From positions 1 to 57,643 of the forward strand of contig NZ_LFLZ01000059.1 of the NCBI RefSeq assembly GCF_001189845.1: DNA of 57,643 bases, given 5' to 3'. The DNA comes from Bradyrhizobium tropiciagri. GTDB lineage: Bacteria; Pseudomonadota; Alphaproteobacteria; Rhizobiales; Xanthobacteraceae. This document shows positions 8,736 to 19,001 of this stretch, piece by piece; positions within the stretch are counted from its first letter, which is position 1, and each line of letters begins with the position of its first letter. The translations under genes and the position numbers were made by a program. The notes under the pieces are model-generated. The model ran no database searches. It was not told the origin of the DNA and worked only from the letters and a program-made list of their open reading frames with translations.

Positions 8736-11700
8736 TTTCCGCTGTTTTCGTCGATCGTCCGCGGCTTGCGATCGTCATCGCGTTCGTGATCACGATCGCG
8801 GGCGCGCTGGCGCTGATGCAAATCCCTGTCGCCCAGTTCCCGGACATCGTGCCGCCGCAGGTCACGGTCTCGGCCGTGTTCCCCGGCGCTTCGGCCGAAG
8901 TCGTCGAATCGAGCGTCGCCCAGCCGCTGGAAGCGCAGGTCGTCGGCGTCGACAAGATGCTCTACATGAAGTCGACCAGCGGCAATGACGGCAGCTACAC
9001 GCTGACGGTCTCGTTCGCACTCGGTACCGATCCCGACATCAACACCGTCAACGTCAACAACCGCGTGCAGAGCGCGCTGGCGCAATTGCCGACCGAGGTG
9101 CAGGCGCAAGGCCTGACCGTGCAGAAGAAATCCTCGGCCGTGCTGCAGTTCATCGTGCTGTACAGCAAGAGCGGCGAGCAGGACCCGCTGTTCATCACCA
9201 ACTACGCCATCATCAACGTGCTGGACGCGATTTCGCGCACCCCGGGCGTCGGGCAGGCGTCGCTGTTCGCCAAGCTGAACTATTCGATGCGGATCTGGTT
9301 CGACACCCAGCGCCTGACCAGCCTCAATCTGGCGCCGTCGGACGTGATCGCTGCGATCCGTGCCCAGAGCGTGCAGGCGCCGGTCGGTCGCATCGGCGCG
9401 CGTCCGATCAGCAACGATCAGCAGTTCCAGTTCAACGTGCAGACCCAGGGCCGCCTGACCACATCCAAGCAGTTCGGCGACATCGTGCTGCGCGCCAATC
9501 CGGACGGATCGGTGCTGCGGATCAGGGACGTCGCCCGCGTCGAGATCGGCGCGCAGAATATGGATTCGGAGTCGCGGATCGACGGCAATCCCGGCGTGCC
9601 GATGGGCATCTATCTTGCGCCCGGCGCCAACGCCGTGACCACGGCCAAGGCCGTGCAGGCGACGCTTGCGAAATTGTCGGAGCGGTTCCCGCCGGGTCTG
9701 ACCTACCTCGTGCAGTACGATTCCACGACCTTCGTCTCCGACACGATCAAGGAAGTGATCAAGACGCTCGGCGAGGCCTTCGTGCTCGTCGTGATCGTGG
9801 TGTTCCTGTTCCTCGGCAATCTGCGCGCCACGGTGATTCCGGCGGTCGCGGTTCCGGTCAGCCTGATCGGTGCCTTCGCGGTGCTGCTGGCGCTCGGCTA
9901 TTCGGCCAACACGGTCTCGCTGCTGGCAATGGTGCTTGCGATCGGCATCGTGGTCGACGACGCCATCGTCGTGGTCGAGAACGTCGAACGCGTGATGGAA
10001 GAGGAACCTGAGCTGTCGCCGGCCGACGCCACCAAGAAGGCGATGGCGCAGATCACCGCGCCGATCATCGCGATCTCGCTGGTGCTGCTCTCGGTGTTCG
10101 TGCCGATTGCGTTCATCCCCGGCATCTCCGGCACGCTGTTCCGCCAGTTCGCGGTGACGATCAGTGCGGCGATGGTGATCTCGGCGCTGAACGCGCTGAC
10201 CTTGTCGCCGGCGCTGTGCGCCGTGTTCCTGCGCCACGGCGGACCGCGCCGCGGCATGATGGGGCGGGTGCTCGACAGCATCGACTGGGTGCGCGACCGC
10301 TATGCCGGCGTGGTGCAGCGGCTGGTCCGCCTTGCGGTACTGTCGCTGGTCGCGGTGCTGGTGTTTGCCGGCGCGGTGTTCGGCGTGTCGAAGATCACGC
10401 CGACCGGCTTCCTGCCTGAAGAGGACCAGGGCGCCTTCTTCATCGCGGTGCAACTGCCCGACGGCGCCTCCGTGGCGCGCACCAGCGAGGTCACCAAGCA
10501 GGTCGAGGCGCTGTTGAAGAAGAACCCGGCGGTCGATCACGTGCTGTCGATCATCGGCTTCTCGTTGCTCGATGGTGCGAGCGAGCCGAATTCCGCCTTC
10601 ATGGTGGCGCGCATGAAGGCGTTCGCCGACCGCAAGGCGGTCACCGAATCGGTGCAGGCCGCGATCGGGCAGACCTTCGTCGGCGGATCGCAGATCCGCC
10701 AGGCGTCGGTGCTGCCGTTCAACCTGCCGCCGATCATCGGGCTCTCGACATCAGGCGGCTTCGAGTATCAGCTCGAGGCGCTGGAAGGGCAGGACCCGGC
10801 GTCGCTCAGCAGCGTGATGGGCGGGCTGATCGGCGCCGCCAACCGCAATCCGAACCTGGCCCGCGTGTTCTCGACCTTCACCGCGACCAATCCATCGGTT
10901 TATCTCGACATCGATCGCGCCAAGGCACAGGCGCTCGGCCTCAACATGGCCGACGTCTTCACTGCGCTGCAGGCCACGCTCGGCGGCATCTATGTCAACA
11001 ATTTCAACCTGTTTGGCCGCACCTGGCAGGTCAATGTGCAGGGCGATGCCGCCAATCGCCGCGACATTCCCGACATCTGGCAGATCTATGTGCGCAACAC
11101 CGGCGGCGAGATGGTGCCGATCCGCTCGATCGCAAGTCTGCGGATCGTCACCGGCCCGCAGGTGATCACGCGCTACAACAACTATCGCTCGGTCACGGTG
11201 AACGGCAGCCCGGCGGCGGGCGTGTCGTCGGGCACCGCGATCGCGACGATGGCCGACCTCTCGAAGACGACGTTGCCGGCCGGCTACTCGTATGAGTGGA
11301 CCGGCACCGCCTATCAGGAGCAGGCAGCCTCCGGCCAGACCGGCATCATCCTCGCGCTCGCGGTGCTGTTTGCCTATCTGTTCCTGGTGGCGCTGTATGA
11401 GAGCTGGACGATTCCGATTCCCGTGCTGCTGTCGGTCACGGTCGGCGTGTTCGGCTCCTATCTCGCGATCAAGCTCGCAGGGCTGAACCTCGATCTCTAC
11501 GGCCAGATCGGCCTCGTGGTGCTGATCGCGCTCGCCGCCAAGAACGGCATCCTGATCGTCGAGTTCGCCAAGGAGCAGCGCGAAGCTGGCCAGCCGATCG
11601 CGGAAGCCGCGACGATGGGCGCGCAGATGCGCTTCCGCGCGGTGATGATGACCTCGATCGCGTTCATCCTCGGCCTGGTGCCGCTGGTGGTCGCGACCGG

Positions 11701-11878
11701 CGCCGCGGAAATCAGCCGCCGCGCGGTCGGCACCGCGGTGTTCGGCGGCATGCTCGCCGCGAGCTCGATCGGCATTTTCCTGGTGCCGATGCTCTTTGTC
11801 ACCTTCCAGGGTTGGCGCGAAGCTGTGAAGAACCGCTTTGGCAGGCGGAGCAAGACGGAACAACCGGCGTCGCACTAG
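8732..11878 (+). CDS. RND multidrug efflux pump, HAE1 family inner-membrane transporter
   Basis: A full-length 1048-residue RND permease (AcrB/MexB class), proton-driven. The proton-relay residues are visible: the aspartate pair in TM4 (IGIVVDDAIVVVENVER, about residues 405-421) and the TM10 lysine in ALAAKNGILIVEFAKEQ. The opening MISAVFVDRPRLAIVIAFVITIAGALAL is the standard first membrane helix and the FPGAS and SGNDGSYTLTVSFALG porter motifs follow. It exports hydrophobic drugs, detergents or plant compounds in relatives; the substrate here is unknown. Forms an operon with the adaptor at 7500; no local regulator is next to it. Confidence 0.95.
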   Translation: MISAVFVDRPRLAIVIAFVITIAGALALMQIPVAQFPDIVPPQVTVSAVFPGASAEVVESSVAQPLEAQVVGVDKMLYMKSTSGNDGSYTLTVSFALGTDPDINTVNVNNRVQSALAQLPTEVQAQGLTVQKKSSAVLQFIVLYSKSGEQDPLFITNYAIINVLDAISRTPGVGQASLFAKLNYSMRIWFDTQRLTSLNLAPSDVIAAIRAQSVQAPVGRIGARPISNDQQFQFNVQTQGRLTTSKQFGDIVLRANPDGSVLRIRDVARVEIGAQNMDSESRIDGNPGVPMGIYLAPGANAVTTAKAVQATLAKLSERFPPGLTYLVQYDSTTFVSDTIKEVIKTLGEAFVLVVIVVFLFLGNLRATVIPAVAVPVSLIGAFAVLLALGYSANTVSLLAMVLAIGIVVDDAIVVVENVERVMEEEPELSPADATKKAMAQITAPIIAISLVLLSVFVPIAFIPGISGTLFRQFAVTISAAMVISALNALTLSPALCAVFLRHGGPRRGMMGRVLDSIDWVRDRYAGVVQRLVRLAVLSLVAVLVFAGAVFGVSKITPTGFLPEEDQGAFFIAVQLPDGASVARTSEVTKQVEALLKKNPAVDHVLSIIGFSLLDGASEPNSAFMVARMKAFADRKAVTESVQAAIGQTFVGGSQIRQASVLPFNLPPIIGLSTSGGFEYQLEALEGQDPASLSSVMGGLIGAANRNPNLARVFSTFTATNPSVYLDIDRAKAQALGLNMADVFTALQATLGGIYVNNFNLFGRTWQVNVQGDAANRRDIPDIWQIYVRNTGGEMVPIRSIASLRIVTGPQVITRYNNYRSVTVNGSPAAGVSSGTAIATMADLSKTTLPAGYSYEWTGTAYQEQAASGQTGIILALAVLFAYLFLVALYESWTIPIPVLLSVTVGVFGSYLAIKLAGLNLDLYGQIGLVVLIALAAKNGILIVEFAKEQREAGQPIAEAATMGAQMRFRAVMMTSIAFILGLVPLVVATGAAEISRRAVGTAVFGGMLAASSIGIFLVPMLFVTFQGWREAVKNRFGRRSKTEQPASH

Positions 11879-11956
11879 ATCCGGCCTAATCCCATCGCGC
11901 ATTAGCGGGACGCGTGAAGCGGGGCTATACTGCCCGCCTCACGATGGAGTTCCGGA

Positions 11957-12439
11957 TTGAGCGTTGCCTTCACCAAGGAAGAAAGTGCCGAGACCGCGTC
12001 CGAAACGCTGTTGCCGGACCGTCCCATCTCGCCGCATCCCAATCTGGTGACCGAAGCGGGACGCAAGACGCTGGAGCGCCAGCTTCAGGAGGCGCGCGCC
12101 GCCTACGAGGCCGCGCAGCAGCTGGACGACGTCAACGAACGGCGGCGGCAGTCGGCGGTTCCGCTGCGCGATGCGCGCTATCTCGCCGAAAGGCTGCGCA
12201 CCGCGCAGGTCGTGCCCGATCCTGCTTCGACCGAAACCGTTGCCTTCGGCAGCACCGTGACCTTCAGCCGCGCCGATGGCCGCGTGCAGACCTACCGCAT
12301 CGTCGGTGAGGACGAAGCCGATCCGAAGGCGGGCTCGATTTCGTTTGTCTCGCCGGTGGCAAGGTCGTTGATGGGCAAGGCCCTGGGCGATGTCGTCGGC
12401 ACTGGCGATCAGGAGCTGGAGATCGTGGCGATCGCCTAG
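11957..12439 (+). CDS. GreA/GreB-like transcription factor, divergent (shortened coiled-coil tip)
   Basis: A 160-residue protein. Residues 30-85 form the helical hairpin (VTEAGRKTLERQLQEARAAY ... RYLAERLRTAQVV) and 95-160 the FKBP-like C-terminal domain (VAFGSTVTF, YRIVGEDEADPKAGSISFVSPVARSLMGK, DVVGTG). Gre factors bind the RNA polymerase secondary channel. The usual acidic tip motif (GDLxENAEYxAA) is absent and the hairpin is roughly 14 residues shorter, so RNA-cleavage stimulation is doubtful; a Gre-domain paralogue that only binds polymerase is possible. Start is TTG 11957, eight bases after a GGAG site; no in-frame ATG is available. Confidence 0.82.
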   Translation: MSVAFTKEESAETASETLLPDRPISPHPNLVTEAGRKTLERQLQEARAAYEAAQQLDDVNERRRQSAVPLRDARYLAERLRTAQVVPDPASTETVAFGSTVTFSRADGRVQTYRIVGEDEADPKAGSISFVSPVARSLMGKALGDVVGTGDQELEIVAIA

Positions 12440-12456
12440 CGGACAGTGACTCCCAA

Positions 12457-13095
12457 TCACGCCGCCGGCAGCGCAAGCCGCTCGATGGTTTGAATATGCC
12501 GCGCGAGCAGGCTGCAGGCCTGCTCGATGTTGCGGGCGCGCAGCGCCTGCAGGATCACGCGATGATCCTGGCTCGGCCGTGGCCGCCAGCCGGCGTTGCG
12601 GGCCATCGCGAACACCAGGCGTGAGTTCGCCAGTTGCAGGCCGTCGAGGCTGGCGAGCAGACGCGGCATCGCACAGGGCGCCACCAGCGCGTGATGAAAG
12701 GCGCGATTGGCCATCTCGAAGTCCTGCACCGTCTCGGCATTGTCGCCTTCGACCAGCGCGACCTCGATCCGTGCCAGATGGGATGACGTGAATTTGGGCG
12801 CCGCATTGCGCAACGCGACCACCTCGAGCGCAGCGCGCATCTCGGCGATCTCCTTCACCGACTTGGTGTCGAGCGGCGCAACCCGCACCCCGCGGCGCGG
12901 CACCGCAACGACGAGGTGCTGCGCCTCCAATTGCCTGAAGGCCTCGCGCACCGGGACGTGGCTGGAATGGAATTCCCGCGCGACATGGTCCTGCCGCAGC
13001 GGCGCATCCGGCGCCAAGGCGCCGCTGATGATGCGCTCGCCGATCGCTTCGGCGATGCGCCCGGCGGTGGTCGTGTTCTCGCCCTCGTCCATCAT
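12457..13095 (-). CDS. bioR: Biotin operon repressor BioR (GntR family)
   Basis: A 212-residue GntR-family regulator with an N-terminal winged helix (about residues 10-75: GRIAEAIGERIISGALAPDAPL, VAREFHSSHVPVREAFRQLEAQ, PRRGVRVAPL) and an FCD-type helical C-terminal domain. The BioR assignment rests on its position divergent from bioB, on three TTATCTATxA boxes in the shared 118-base gap, and on the known role of BioR as repressor of biotin genes in Rhizobiales. ATG codons occur at 13095 and 13092. One box lies only a few bases before the start, which suggests autoregulation. Confidence 0.88.
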   Translation of the reverse strand: MMDEGENTTTAGRIAEAIGERIISGALAPDAPLRQDHVAREFHSSHVPVREAFRQLEAQHLVVAVPRRGVRVAPLDTKSVKEIAEMRAALEVVALRNAAPKFTSSHLARIEVALVEGDNAETVQDFEMANRAFHHALVAPCAMPRLLASLDGLQLANSRLVFAMARNAGWRPRPSQDHRVILQALRARNIEQACSLLARHIQTIERLALPAA

Positions 13096-13098
13096 AGA

Positions 13099-13108
13099 TT
13101 ATCTATCA
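13099..13108. promoter_or_regulatory. BioR box upstream of bioR
   Basis: TTATCTATCA differs from the palindromic BioR consensus TTATCTATAA at one position. It begins four bases before the bioR start codon on the minus strand, which fits autorepression. Site sequence is seen; occupancy is inferred from the known BioR consensus. Confidence 0.75.
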
Positions 13109-13162
13109 CAAAAACGAGTGCGCTCTCGCGGAGCCTCGGCTAGCATCATTCTAAGTCCAAGA

Positions 13163-13172
13163 TCATAGATAA
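13163..13172. promoter_or_regulatory. BioR box 1 upstream of bioB
   Basis: TCATAGATAA on the plus strand is the reverse complement of TTATCTATGA, one mismatch from consensus. It sits 19 bases (centre to centre) from the second bioB-proximal box, close to two helical turns, so two BioR dimers could bind on nearly the same face. Confidence 0.75.
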
Positions 13173-13181
13173 TATACCAGA

Positions 13182-13191
13182 TTATCTATAA
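13182..13191. promoter_or_regulatory. BioR box 2 upstream of bioB (perfect consensus)
   Basis: TTATCTATAA is an exact BioR consensus site, 22 bases before the bioB start and just ahead of its ribosome site (agaaggc). Binding here would block the bioB promoter or early elongation. Confidence 0.85.
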
Positions 13192-13213
13192 TTCACAGCA
13201 GAAGGCAAGCCAA

Positions 13214-14209
13214 ATGGTTGATGTCGTAGAAATCGAACGGACCGAGCGCCGCATCAGCGTAGCGCCCCACAAGCACTGGGAGCGCGCCGAGGCTGAGGCG
13301 CTCTATAATTTGCCGTTCGCTGACCTGATGTTCCAGGCGCAGGGCGTTCACCGCGCCAATTTCAATCCGAATCACGTCGAAACCGCGAGCCTGCTCAGCA
13401 TCAAGACCGGCGGCTGTCCGGAAGACTGCGGCTATTGCTCCCAGAGCGCGCAATACGACACCGGCCTAAAGGCGACGCGCCTGATGCCGCGCGACGAGGT
13501 GGTTGCGGTGGCGCAGCGCGCAAAGGACGCCGGCGCAACCCGGTTCTGCATGGCCGCGGCCTGGCGCAGTCCCAAGGACCGCGATCTCGATCAGGTCTGC
13601 GACATGGTCAGCTCGGTGAAGGGGCTCGGCATGGAGACCTGCGTCACGCTCGGCATGCTGACGCCGGACCAGGCCGAACGCCTCTCCGAGGCCGGGCTCG
13701 ATTTCTACAACCACAACGTCGACACCTCGCCGGAGTACTACGACAAGATCATCACCACCCGCACCTTGCAGGACCGCATCGATACGCTGGCGCATGTGCG
13801 CGACGCCGGCATCAAGGTCTGCTGCGGCGGCATCATCGGGATGGGCGAACAGGTCGACGACCGCCTCGGCATGCTGATGCTGCTCGCCAACCTCCCGAGC
13901 CATCCCGAAAGCGTGCCGATCAATCTGTGGAACGAGGTCAAGGGCGTGCCGGTCAACGACACCGCGGAGCGTCCCGATCCGATCGCGCTGGTGCGATTGG
14001 TCGCCACCGCGCGGATCATGATGCCGAACAGCGTGGTGCGGCTGTCGGCAGGACGGCAATACATGACCGATGAGCTGCAGGCGCTGTGCTTCCTGGCCGG
14101 TGCGAATTCGATCTTCATCGGCGATGTGCTGCTGACCACCAAGAACCCGCAGCGCGACCGCGATGCCGATCTGCTGGATCGGCTCGGCATCAACTCCGCC
14201 CTCGCCTGA
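13214..14209 (+). CDS. bioB: Biotin synthase
   Basis: A 331-residue radical-SAM enzyme that inserts sulfur into dethiobiotin, the last step of biotin synthesis. The radical-SAM cluster motif is CPEDCGYC (CxxxCxxC, about residues 68-75), followed by SQSAQY and the typical MAAAWRSPKDRD segment. Residues for the auxiliary [2Fe-2S] cluster appear in FCMAAA, METCVTLGM and IKVCCGGIIGMGE, with the arginine in RLSAGRQ. First gene of bioBFDA; an AAGG ribosome site lies shortly before ATG 13214. Regulated by BioR through the boxes just upstream. Confidence 0.97.
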   Translation: MVDVVEIERTERRISVAPHKHWERAEAEALYNLPFADLMFQAQGVHRANFNPNHVETASLLSIKTGGCPEDCGYCSQSAQYDTGLKATRLMPRDEVVAVAQRAKDAGATRFCMAAAWRSPKDRDLDQVCDMVSSVKGLGMETCVTLGMLTPDQAERLSEAGLDFYNHNVDTSPEYYDKIITTRTLQDRIDTLAHVRDAGIKVCCGGIIGMGEQVDDRLGMLMLLANLPSHPESVPINLWNEVKGVPVNDTAERPDPIALVRLVATARIMMPNSVVRLSAGRQYMTDELQALCFLAGANSIFIGDVLLTTKNPQRDRDADLLDRLGINSALA

Positions 14210-14275
14210 TCTTCGCCTCCGGCACACGCGCGGCGTCATTCGCCGCGCGATCAACTGCAAATCTGTGAGTGAAGC

Positions 14276-15426
<1,151 letters not shown>

Positions 15427-15430
<4 letters not shown>

Positions 15431-16059
15431 CCGGCCGGATCGTGGTGACCGGAACCGACACCGGGATCGGCAAGACGGTGTTCTCCGCGGGGCTCGCGAA
15501 TTTTCTCGGCGCGCGCTACTGGAAACCGGTCCAGTCCGGCCTCGACGAGGAGACCGATGCGCAACTGGTGGCGCGGCTTGGCGGTCTGTCCGCCGATCGC
15601 ATCGTGCCGGAATGCTACCGGCTTCGCACGCCGGCGTCGCCGCATCAGTCCGCCGCGATCGACGGCGTGCGCATCGACCCCGCCGCGCTCGACGTGCCCG
15701 ACATCTCGGACCGGCCGCTGGTGATCGAAGGCGCCGGCGGGCTGATGGTGCCGCTGAACGACGACACGCTCTACATCGACATCTTCGAGCGATGGCGGCT
15801 TCCGGTCGTGCTCTGCGCACGCACCGCGCTCGGCACCATCAATCATTCGCTGCTGTCAGTCGAGGCGCTGCGCAAGCGCCAGATCGACATCCTTGGGATC
15901 GCGTTCATCGGCGAAAGCAACCCCGAGAGCGAGCGCGCCATCTGCGATTTTGGCCAGGTGCGCCGGTTGGGCCGGTTGCCCCGGCTTTCACGGCTTACGG
16001 AGGACACGCTGCGCATAGCGTTCGAGGCATCGTTCCGGAGCGAAGATTTCAACGCATGA
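15427..16059 (+). CDS. bioD: Dethiobiotin synthetase
   Basis: A 210-residue ATP-dependent carboxylase that closes the ureido ring from 7,8-diaminopelargonic acid. The P-loop is VTGTDTGIGKT (about residues 7-17), followed by the YWKPVQSG substrate strand and the VIEGAGGLMVPL segment. The C-terminal part is short (RLGRLPRLSRLTEDTLRIAF), as in other alphaproteobacterial enzymes. Translationally coupled on both sides by four-base ATGA overlaps with bioF and bioA. Confidence 0.95.
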
Positions 16060-17318
16060 CATCGCCCAGGAAGTCGCCGGTCTGGCACCCCTTCACCCAG
16101 CACGCGCTGCACAGCGAGATGACGAGGATCGTGCGCGGCGAGGGCGCCTATCTCTACACGGCGGATGACCGTCGCATCATCGATGCGATCGCGTCCTGGT
16201 GGGTGGTGACCCATGGCCACTGCCATCCGCACATCGTGCGTGCGATCCAGGAGCAGGCGGAACAGCTCAACCAGATCATCTTCGCCGGCCACACCCACGA
16301 TCCCGCCGAACAGGTTGCAGCGCAGCTTCTGAAGTTGGCGCCCCGTGGTCTCGACTACGTGTTCTTCTCCGATAGCGGCTCGACAAGCGTGGAAGTGGCG
16401 CTGAAGATGGCGCTCGGCTACTGGCACAATATCGGCGTGCCGCGCACGCAGATCATCGTCATGGAGCACTCCTACCATGGCGACACGGTGGGAACGATGT
16501 CGGTCGGCGCGCGCGGCGTCTTTAACAAGGCCTACGAGCCGCTGCTGTTCGATGTCGCATCGATCCCGTTTCCAGCCGCCGGCCGCGAGCAGGCGACGCT
16601 CGATGCGCTCGAAGCCGCGTGCAAGAACGAAACGGCGGCAGCGTTCATCGTCGAGCCGCTGATCCTGGGTGCGGGCGGGATGCTGATGTATCCGCCGTCG
16701 GTGCTCAAGGAAATGAAGCGCATCTGCGAGGCCTCTGGCGTGCTCTTCATCGCTGACGAGGTCATGACCGGCTGGGGCCGGACCGGCACCTTGTTCGCGT
16801 GCGAGCAGGCCGATGTCAGCCCGGATATCGCCTGTTACTCAAAGGGCCTCACCGGCGGATCCCTGCCGCTCGCGGTGACGCTGTGCCGCGCCGAGATCTA
16901 CGACGCGCATTATTCCAATGATCGTTCGCGGACCTTCTTCCATTCGAGCTCCTATACGGCAAACCCGGTCGCCTGCGCCGCCGCCAGGGCGAACCTCGAA
17001 CTCTGGCAACACGGCGCGAGCGATCGTGTCGCGTCGGTCGCCGCGATGCAGGAGCGCCTGATCGCACCATTCCGTGCCGACCCGCGCTTTGAAAACGTCC
17101 GCCGCACCGGGACCGTCACCGCAGTTGATCTGAAGGCAAGTGATGCCGGTTATCTCGCAGGCATCGGGCCGAAGCTTCAGGCTTTCTTCCAACGCAGAGA
17201 CCTGCTGCTGCGGCCGCTGGGCAATACGATCTACGTCATGCCGCCTTACTGCGCCACGGAGGCGGACCTCGAGGAAATCTATGCCGCGATCGGGGATGCA
17301 GCCGACGAACTGGCGTGA
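16056..17318 (+). CDS. bioA: Adenosylmethionine-8-amino-7-oxononanoate aminotransferase
   Basis: A 420-residue class III aminotransferase making 7,8-diaminopelargonic acid from KAPA. The N-terminus WHPFTQH is diagnostic of BioA, as are WWVVTHGHCHPHI and SDSGSTSVEVALKMA. The PLP aspartate lies in FIADEVMTGWGRTG and the Schiff-base lysine in CYSKGLTGGSLPLAVTL. Last intact gene of the operon. An in-frame extension upstream to 15360 runs through bioD and is not real; ATG 16056 is set by the ATGA overlap and the WHPFTQH alignment. No bioC, bioH or bioZ is present in the window, so the pimeloyl source is elsewhere. Confidence 0.96.
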   Translation: MTSPRKSPVWHPFTQHALHSEMTRIVRGEGAYLYTADDRRIIDAIASWWVVTHGHCHPHIVRAIQEQAEQLNQIIFAGHTHDPAEQVAAQLLKLAPRGLDYVFFSDSGSTSVEVALKMALGYWHNIGVPRTQIIVMEHSYHGDTVGTMSVGARGVFNKAYEPLLFDVASIPFPAAGREQATLDALEAACKNETAAAFIVEPLILGAGGMLMYPPSVLKEMKRICEASGVLFIADEVMTGWGRTGTLFACEQADVSPDIACYSKGLTGGSLPLAVTLCRAEIYDAHYSNDRSRTFFHSSSYTANPVACAAARANLELWQHGASDRVASVAAMQERLIAPFRADPRFENVRRTGTVTAVDLKASDAGYLAGIGPKLQAFFQRRDLLLRPLGNTIYVMPPYCATEADLEEIYAAIGDAADELA

Positions 17319-17329
17319 CGCCGCCGCCC

Positions 17330-17945
17330 AGAGCGGACGCGCCCTATGCGCAGGGCAAGCCTCGCAACTTCACGCTGGTCTATGCGGCGGGACAGGGAGA
17401 CGGCAAGCACCGCGGCCTCAACCATTCCGCACATGAGGGACTGGTGCGGCGCGTGATCGGCGGCCATTGAGGAGCGGGTCATCGACTTGATCACGCTGAC
17501 AGCCGAGCCCGGTGTGATCGGCGGCGTGCCGGCGAGCGGGATCGATTTCGGTGCCGCCGTGAACACGCAGGCGGTGATCGACCAGCCCTATCAGTTCGAT
17601 TTCTATGACGGCGGCGGTCTCGATGCTGCGTTTCTCGGTCTTGCCCAGGTCGATCGCGCCGGCGATCTCAACGTCAGCAAATTTGGTCCCAAGCTCGCCG
17701 GTGCCGGAGGCTTCATCAACATCAGCCAGAACGCCAAGAAGGTGGTCTTCGTCGGCACGTTTGGTGCGGGACGCCAGCGCATTGGCGTCGCCGACGGCAA
17801 GCTGGTCATCGCTGAAGAAGCGCAGGCCCGCAAATTCGTCGAGGCCGTCGAGCATGTGACGTTCAGCGGCGCCGTTGCCGCCCGGCGTGGGCAGACCGTG
17901 CACTACGTTACCGAGCGCTGCGTCGAAGCCGGGCTCGCCCCGTAG
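17330..17945 (+). pseudogene. Remnant of a family I acyl-CoA:acetate/3-ketoacid CoA-transferase
   Basis: Two recognisable parts of one large CoA-transferase are joined by a deletion. The 5' part (about 17333-17467) reads NFTLVYAAGQGDGKHRGLNH and GLVRRVIGGH, where an intact gene would continue with W but TGA follows. At 17469, one frame over, the C-terminal part begins (EERVIDLITLTAEPGVIGGV ... YDGGGLDAAFLG ... GGFINISQNAKKVVFVGTF ... VTERC) and stops early after CVEAGLAP. The first 40 or so residues, roughly 300 central residues including the catalytic glutamate, and the extreme C-terminus are gone. It starts right after bioA and is almost certainly non-functional. Confidence 0.85.
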
Positions 17946-18126
17946 CCGGACCGAAACGGGCACGCGGCGCAGCGTTTCCCCTGACGGAGCGGACACGGGC
18001 ATTGCCAGGATCGGGATCCGGTTTCATACTCCGGTACAAGCCGGAGGCAACCAGCTAACCTGACGGTACGACCAACCCGAAGAATGAAAGAGACAAAGCC
18101 GGGTTGCTGAAAGCGGAGAGACGGCG

Positions 18127-18939
18127 ATGTCGTTTCGTCTCGCATTTGCCCTTGTGTCGGTAGCGGCGCTGCTCGTTGATCCGACTGACGCTGTGTCGCA
18201 GGACATGCTGTACGGGGTCGATCTCAACGGTCCCGATATGACGGCGTCGGAAATGACGCGCGCCGAGGTCGACACGCTCCTCAAGGCGGTACCTCAAGGG
18301 GACCGAAATTCTGCAGATTTGGAGGGTAAGCGACTGTCGCACCTCGATCTCTCGGGCCTCGACTTCTCCGGTGGCAACCTTCATCTCGCAAGGCTCAACC
18401 GGACCAATCTGAAAGGCGCCCGCTTCGATCGGGCCAACCTGAACCAGGCTTGGCTCATTGAAGCAGATTTGACGGAGGCATCCCTCGCAAAGGCATCGCT
18501 GCTCGGCACGCAGATGCATCGCGCCAAGCTTGGTGGCGCCGATTTGCGCGGCGCTCGCATAACCGCCGATCTTTCCGGTGCCAGCCTGATCGGGGCCAAG
18601 CTGGCGGGCGCCGATTTGAGCGCGGATATGCGCAATCAATCGATGGGCCTGATGCGTGGCGTGCTCAAATCCGCCGATCTCCGCAATGCGGATTTGAGCG
18701 GCGCCAATCTCGCCCGCGCCGATCTCGAATTCGCGCGGCTGCAGAACGCCAATTTGACGAATTGCAACCTCAACAAGGCCGACCTTGCGGGCGCCGACTT
18801 ATCCGACGCCAATGTGGCCGGCGCCGATTTCACCGAGACCGACCTTGCGTCGGCCCTCTTGCCGAGCGCGGCCGCGCTGGCTGAGGCCCGCAATCTGGAC
18901 AAGGCCCGGAACTTGAACCTGGCGCGGCGCCCACGTTAG
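18127..18939 (+). CDS. Exported pentapeptide-repeat protein
   Basis: A 270-residue protein with a signal peptide (MSFRLAFALVSVAALLV...DAVSQ) and, from about residue 65 to 250, tandem A(D/N)Lxx pentapeptides such as ADLEG KRLSH LDLSG LDFSG, ADLRG ARITA, ADLSG and ADLAG. Such repeats fold as a right-handed four-sided beta helix. A short interruption (DMRNQSMGLMRGVL) splits the solenoid in two. Function is not predictable; the export signal argues against a gyrase-protecting Qnr-like role. It stands alone, followed by a strong hairpin at 19002-19028. Confidence 0.85.
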   Translation: MSFRLAFALVSVAALLVDPTDAVSQDMLYGVDLNGPDMTASEMTRAEVDTLLKAVPQGDRNSADLEGKRLSHLDLSGLDFSGGNLHLARLNRTNLKGARFDRANLNQAWLIEADLTEASLAKASLLGTQMHRAKLGGADLRGARITADLSGASLIGAKLAGADLSADMRNQSMGLMRGVLKSADLRNADLSGANLARADLEFARLQNANLTNCNLNKADLAGADLSDANVAGADFTETDLASALLPSAAALAEARNLDKARNLNLARRPR

Positions 18940-19001
18940 GGGCGTTTTCCGGCGAAGTACCCGTTCGCGTGAAGAAAACACGTCAAAACTGGAATCTGGA
19001 A

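Noticed and set aside
8486..10540. A 684-codon open frame antisense to the RND adaptor and pump genes
   Set aside because: Composition is His/Arg/Asp-rich with no family motif, no ribosome site, and it mirrors the codon pattern of the strongly supported plus-strand genes.
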